DNA of 64,000 nt from Tubiluchus corallicola (lineage: Eukaryota; Priapulida; Priapulimorpha; Priapulimorphida; Tubiluchidae): assembly GCA_030141605.1 (NCBI GenBank), contig JAQGDQ010000059.1, positions 1 to 64,000 on the forward strand, written 5' to 3'. The notes below the pieces were generated by a model that did no database searches, was not told the DNA's origin, and was given only the letters and a program-made list of their open reading frames with translations. This document shows, one piece after another, positions 59,636 to 64,000 of this stretch; within the stretch, counting starts at the first letter, position 1, and each line of letters opens with the position of its first letter. A program made the position numbers and the translations under genes.

Positions 59636-62600
59636 GTGTGTTCTTTAGAAAAAATTGTAAAGCTTAATGTTAATTGCCGTATAAAAATAGAAATGCTAAT
59701 ACGCTATCCAAGCAAATTGATCTTTCCTTGTATGAGGCAGATACTCACATTCGTGGTGAGTAAACCCTGTCCAGTTGTTTGTTGTTGGTTTACTCTCCTA
59801 CTAGTATTAGTAATATACCGACTGGTATTAAAATAGAAGGTTTCTCGCACGGAGTTTTGAATCAAGTTTATGTTTGAAGCTATTTACCTTATTTGCACTA
59901 ACTAATGAGTAATGAGTTCCACAGTATTACTTCGGCTTGTGATTAAGTATTAACCCTATGCTTGTAGTTGTACAATTTAACACTATGCCCACGCGTAATG
60001 CTTCTATTGAGGGTAAAAAACTGGTTCGCATTGATGTCAGTAAATCCTTTAAGAATCTTGAACATTTCAATAAGTCTCCTCCTACGTCTTCTTGAAGAGA
60101 GTCGATACAGGTCTAATTTTTGCAGTTTTTGAGAGTATGAGAGTCCTTCAAGACCTATGAACTCCACAGCTCGTACTTGTACCTGTTCTAGAGCACGGAT
60201 GTCCTCTAGTAAGGGTCCCATACCTGACTGACATATTTGAGATGAGGACGAACAAGAGATTTGTATAGTGGGAGGATTATCTTAGCTCTTCTGTAAGTTA
60301 TGGTTCTACTGATTAATCCACGGATCTTGTTACTCTTAGTAATTTTCCTAGAGACATGACTTCGAAAATTTAGTTTGCTATCTGCTAACAGTCCAAGATC
60401 CACCTGTTCAGCGACTACAGGCAAATCGACATCATGAAAGCTGTATGTGGCTGGATTGGTCTGATTACCCACATGCATCCCTTACATTTACTAACAAGTG
60501 TGTTAAATTCCATCTGCCATTTATCAACCCATGCACAGATTTGGTGCAAGTCTTCTTGGAGCTGTCTCACTTGCATAGAAGAACATATTTGATATGCTAA
60601 TTTGGTATCGTCAGCAAACTTGAGAAGCCGACTAACTACATTATCATCCATGTCGTCAATGAAGATGAGAAATAACAGAAGTCCGAGGACACCTTCTTGT
60701 GACACTCATGATAGAACTGGGACAGTAGAAGAAGCACAACCCTCGACTTCAACATATTGGAATCTGTCATGTAGCCATGCTGTTATCCAGTTAGGCAGCT
60801 GTCTTTATGTGGGACTTTGTCAAATGCTTTTGCTAGGTCTAGGTATACTAAGTCAAGAGGACTACCATGATCCAATGTAGAGAATACATTTTCGAAAAAC
60901 TCCAGTAAATTACTTGTCACTGACCATTTCTTGAGAAACCCATGTTGAGATCTTTTTAAATAATTGTTAGATTGCAGATAGACAAGTATTTTATTGACGA
61001 CATGCCTCTCCAGCAGTCTACCAACAGTACTGGTAACTGCAACTGGCCTATAGTTTACAGGATTATTTTTAGGTCCCTTTTTATGAATCGGACTAATGCG
61101 AGATAACTTCCAATCACTGGGAATGTCACCCGTAGCTAAAGACTTTCTGAAAATTAATGTCAGTGGTTTGACCAGCGAATTGGCAACCTTAACCAGTATT
61201 TTTGGGTGAATTAAGTCTGGTCCTGCAGATGCATTGGCTCTCAGTCCAAATAACAATTTGTGTACATCATGCTGAGTTATGGTAACTGTACATAGGACTC
61301 CATCCCCCTTCGAGGTGCTTGAGATAAATTAGTCAGATTCTCTACAGTAAAAACACTCGGGAACTGGGTACTTAGAATTTCTGCCATTAATCCTGTGTCA
61401 GATACTGTTTCATTGAAAGCAGTAGTAAGTGGAGCTTAGGTCGACTAGTTCTGTTTGCATTAACATACCGCCAGAAAAAGCGTCCATCGTCTTTGATATT
61501 TAAGGCTAGCTTGGTTTCAAAGTTTCGTTTGGCAATCGGATAGTTGCTTGAGTCAGCTTTGCCTGTCTTTTGTATGTCAAAAGATCTTGATAATCAAGTG
61601 TTTGCTTTTAGACCGTGTACAAATGCTGTTTATTCCTAACAGCTTTATTGCAATTATAATTAAACCAAAGAGGTTTGCTATTATTACTGGAACTATATTT
61701 GGGTACATATTTATGAATAGACTCTTGCATTCTGTCTTTAAAAAGATTCCAACACATGTAAGCATCACCCAGACGAAACAGGTGATCATTGTAGTAGCAA
61801 TAGATTCAAAATTGGCTTTGTGAAAATTAAAACGAGAATTAAGTGGCTTCTTAAGAGATAACTGCACTACAGTTTGCCAAGTAATAACTGCATGATCTGA
61901 TGAGCCAAATTCCTCTCTAATCTCTAAGTTTTGTACTAACAACTCATCCGGTACTAATACTAGATCAAGGATATTAAAGCCTCTTGTAGGGTCAACCACC
62001 ATTTGATTAAGAAAACATTGTCGTGTAACATTAACAAATCTACTAAAGTTAGCATCCCCTTTCAAAGTAGACCAGTTTGCATTTGGAAAATTAAAATCTT
62101 TGCACAAGGTCTTCTAATGAATGCCACGTTCTGTAGTGATGGCAGCACTCTGGGTCCTTCCATTTCAGGGATTAGTCCACAATTAGCGGATCATTGTGAA
62201 TATGGATTCGTATAGGGGTACAGGGTAATAGAATTGCACCCATTCCTGCCCTCTGCTTCAATATGCTGTGGTATTACAAGCCTATAATTTGATTCAAAAG
62301 ATTCCCGAGCGTGCAACCTTACTCTTCATACATTACTAATCAATATCTATGGTTTTAGTTTACAAGCTATTACAGGCTCCAATACTTCTTTAAATGATTT
62401 ATTGACTTTTGTAACCACTGCCCGATTGCCTTCACCTTGCTTCTAAAATAAATGGTACCAGCAGTTGTGAAACTTGTGTTCTAAGCCATTTGAGTAAATT
62501 GACTCAAATTAAATTGCCTGTCTGATGTGTAATTTCTTTGTAATCTAAATGAAGAACTGATATAAAACAGCGTGCGCTCATATATATTTGGTGCAAAGTA

Positions 62601-63913
62601 GTGTAGTTTTACCTGAGATGAAAATACACGAATTGTTTAAAGAAGGGTTTTTCACTGAGCAGAAAAGCTTAGCAGCAACTCAGTTTGCTCTTTATTATTG
62701 TACTGTTTCTAACTCTGTGCTACCAGACTGACTTAGTGCTTACCTCATAATCTCACATGCAAGATCTGCTAAAATGTCATTATTTAGCAAATGTGAGTAT
62801 TTACTGAATGTACAATTTATACTGGCTTTCTTTTTCGTGCGGTTGGACTTGGGAAGCAGGGATAAAGAATCAGCGCACTTCTGATTGGACAGTTTTCAAA
62901 GTAGCCACACCTTGTCCTTGAGGGTCATGATCAAAACTCTAATATTATGGTTTTACATTGGATAATATGCTGCTTGTTTTAGCATTTGCTGACGAATACG
63001 ACAATTTCATGAAACGTCTATGGCCATTACAATACAATATGAGCATATAATGTGTAGACGAACATTAACAGCAATAGCTTGTTGGGCAATTTGAAAGATT
63101 TGCAAAGTCTTTATGTTAAATGATATTTTGGAAATTAAAGGGCATGTGGTGCATGTATGAACTTGATGCCATTGAGAGCTAAATTATACAGCTAAGAGTA
63201 GCTATTACTAGTAAGAAAAAGAAATTCATTGATTCATGAGCCGTACGAGGTGGTAACTTATAAAGATATCCAGTTCCACCTCACCAATATAGTTATATAC
63301 AGCTCCTGCACCTTAAAAATTAGCACTGCACCCGTGTTAACAGCCCTGAACAGTGTGCTTCATGCGAGGAGGAATCAATATGACCTTGGATTTTAGAAAA
63401 AGAAAAGCTGTGAATGTAGAGTTAAAGAAGTTGAAATAGTCATTAGTACTTGGATATTTTTCTTTAGTCGAGGAGTATCATAAATCATATTGCTTTCAAT
63501 ACTGTGCTAGCATTACTGTTACTATTAATTGTAACTAACTTACTAACTGGGAACAGAGAAACCATAAAGTCTTAAATGGTTTTAAGGCTAATCGTAGTTT
63601 CATCTCGTCAGTTAAAAATTGTTTTTTTTTCAGGAATGACAGAATGTATTATTGCTGCTGCATTAGCCAGAATTGGAAAACGTGTACTGCACATCGATAG
63701 GTAAGCTTTCCTGTAACTCACGTGAATCGGAATTATATAATGTTTTTGTCTGACATATATATATATATATATATATGTAAATGTTATTTATATACTCACT
63801 GTGACTAAACTCACTTTATTCACAACACTTTTCTTTGAAGAAATGATTATTATGGTGGTGCTTGGGCTTCGTTCAACTTGGATGGCATTCGCAAGTGGAT
63901 TGCCAAATACGAG
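59587..63913 (+). CDS. CHM: Rab escort protein (REP/choroideremia protein), first three coding exons
   Basis: REP presents newly made Rab GTPases to Rab geranylgeranyl transferase and delivers them to membranes. Exons seen: 59587-59635 (49 nt), 63634-63700 (67 nt) and 63841-63913 (73 nt); the gene continues past the right edge. The encoded 63 residues begin MGDELPSEFDCIVVGTG, then MTECIIAAALARIGKRVLHI, then NDYYGGAWASFN. The LPSEFD start, the GTG dinucleotide-fold loop, IIAAA and YYGGxWASF distinguish REP from the related RabGDI, which has LTECILSG and YYGGESAS. Exon phases 1, 2 and 0 agree at all junctions. Intron 1 is 4.0 kb and carries an antisense LINE. Nothing upstream looks like a CpG island. 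Confidence 0.94.
59940..62230 (-). mobile_element. Antisense LINE (CR1/Jockey group) in CHM intron 1, decayed
   Basis: Minus-strand order: endonuclease end (62107-61800, DFNFPNANW, LDLVLVPDELL, SSDHAVITW), RT fingers and palm (61256-60783, NASAGPDLIHPKIL, NPVNYRPVAVTSTVGRLLE, HGFLKKWS, LDLAKAFDKVPH), (S)QEGVLGLLLFLIFIDDM and KFADDTKLAY with an intact FADD (60705-60560), then the C-terminal region (LSYSQKLQKLDLYRL, RRLIEMFKIL, SITRGHSVKL) to 59943. Frameshifts and stops separate the pieces and the 5' part is missing. Confidence 0.88.
63634..63700 (+). CDS. CHM: CHM exon 2
   Basis: Acceptor with a long T tract, TTTTTTCAG; donor GATAG then GTAAGC. Confidence 0.95.
63754..63777. repeat. (TA)n microsatellite in CHM intron 2
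   Basis: About 11 TA units in a 140-bp intron. Confidence 0.9.
63841..63913 (+). CDS. CHM: CHM exon 3
   Basis: Acceptor TTTTCTTTGAAG; donor TACGAG then GTGAGA. Confidence 0.94.
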
Positions 63914-64000
63914 GTGAGATGTATGCATATTTCTTGTAAATGTCACTCCAGTGGTTTTGGATCTGTTTCTTGCTTACTAACTATTGTATTTGCCATTCCT

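Noticed and set aside
59587-63913. RabGDI instead of Rab escort protein for the gene at the right edge
   Set aside because: LPSEFD, IIAAA and YYGGAWASF follow REP, not the GDI pattern with ILSG and YYGGES.

Overview
This is a stretch of AT-rich nuclear genome from an invertebrate bilaterian animal. The evidence is GT-AG split genes for animal-specific proteins (a caudal/Cdx homeobox first exon, arfaptin, Rab escort protein), decayed non-LTR retrotransposons, MITE-like DNA transposons and many microsatellites. I cannot name the species. Gene structure and neighbourhood look conservative: the Rab escort protein exons have the same sizes as I remember for human CHM, and TIMM10B and arfaptin stand head to head as in mammals. 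A slowly evolving marine invertebrate is plausible, but that is inference.

Layout, left to right. 1-8.9 kb: no certain gene, probably the first intron of Cdx, with a small possible exon at 0.6 kb, telomere-like and short-phrase degenerate repeats, and long microsatellites. 8.93-9.37 kb (minus): first coding exon of a Cdx/caudal gene; its homeodomain is not in the window. 9.4-21.9 kb: intergenic, with a GC-rich promoter-like block at 16.7-17.24 kb without a recognisable gene, an array built on a TTTGGACACATAGG phrase at 17.7-18.0 kb, and a TA-rich hairpin at 19.75 kb. 22.0-23.65 kb (minus): DCP2, the mRNA decapping enzyme, complete in two exons. 23.87-26.03 kb (minus): TIMM10B, a small mitochondrial import chaperone, in three exons, only 216 bp upstream of the DCP2 start codon. 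27.4-38.6 kb: a retroelement field with three broken LINE fragments, a truncated hAT-like MITE and a tRNA-derived SINE. 42.9-50.55 kb (plus): arfaptin (ARFIP) in six coding exons, with two hAT-like MITEs and recent tandem duplications in its introns. 53.0-53.3 kb (minus): TIMM8, single exon. 53.9-55.95 kb: nested Tigger/pogo-like elements. 57.5-57.75 kb: a 250-bp CTA trinucleotide tract. 58.2-59.2 kb: a decayed LINE of a different type. 59.59 kb to the right edge (plus): first three coding exons of CHM (Rab escort protein), whose 4-kb first intron holds an antisense LINE.

The genes are housekeeping functions in mRNA decapping, mitochondrial inner-membrane protein import, Golgi/Arf-Rac membrane traffic and Rab prenylation, plus one developmental regulator. 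Two of the six are small TIMs. I found no CRISPR array, no convincing functional tRNA or rRNA gene, and no clearly new multi-gene system. The observations most worth testing are the TIMM10B/ARFIP and TIMM10B-DCP2 arrangements, the near-intronless DCP2, the orphan promoter-like block, and the degenerate phrase arrays, two of which come as inverted pairs together with telomere-like repeats.
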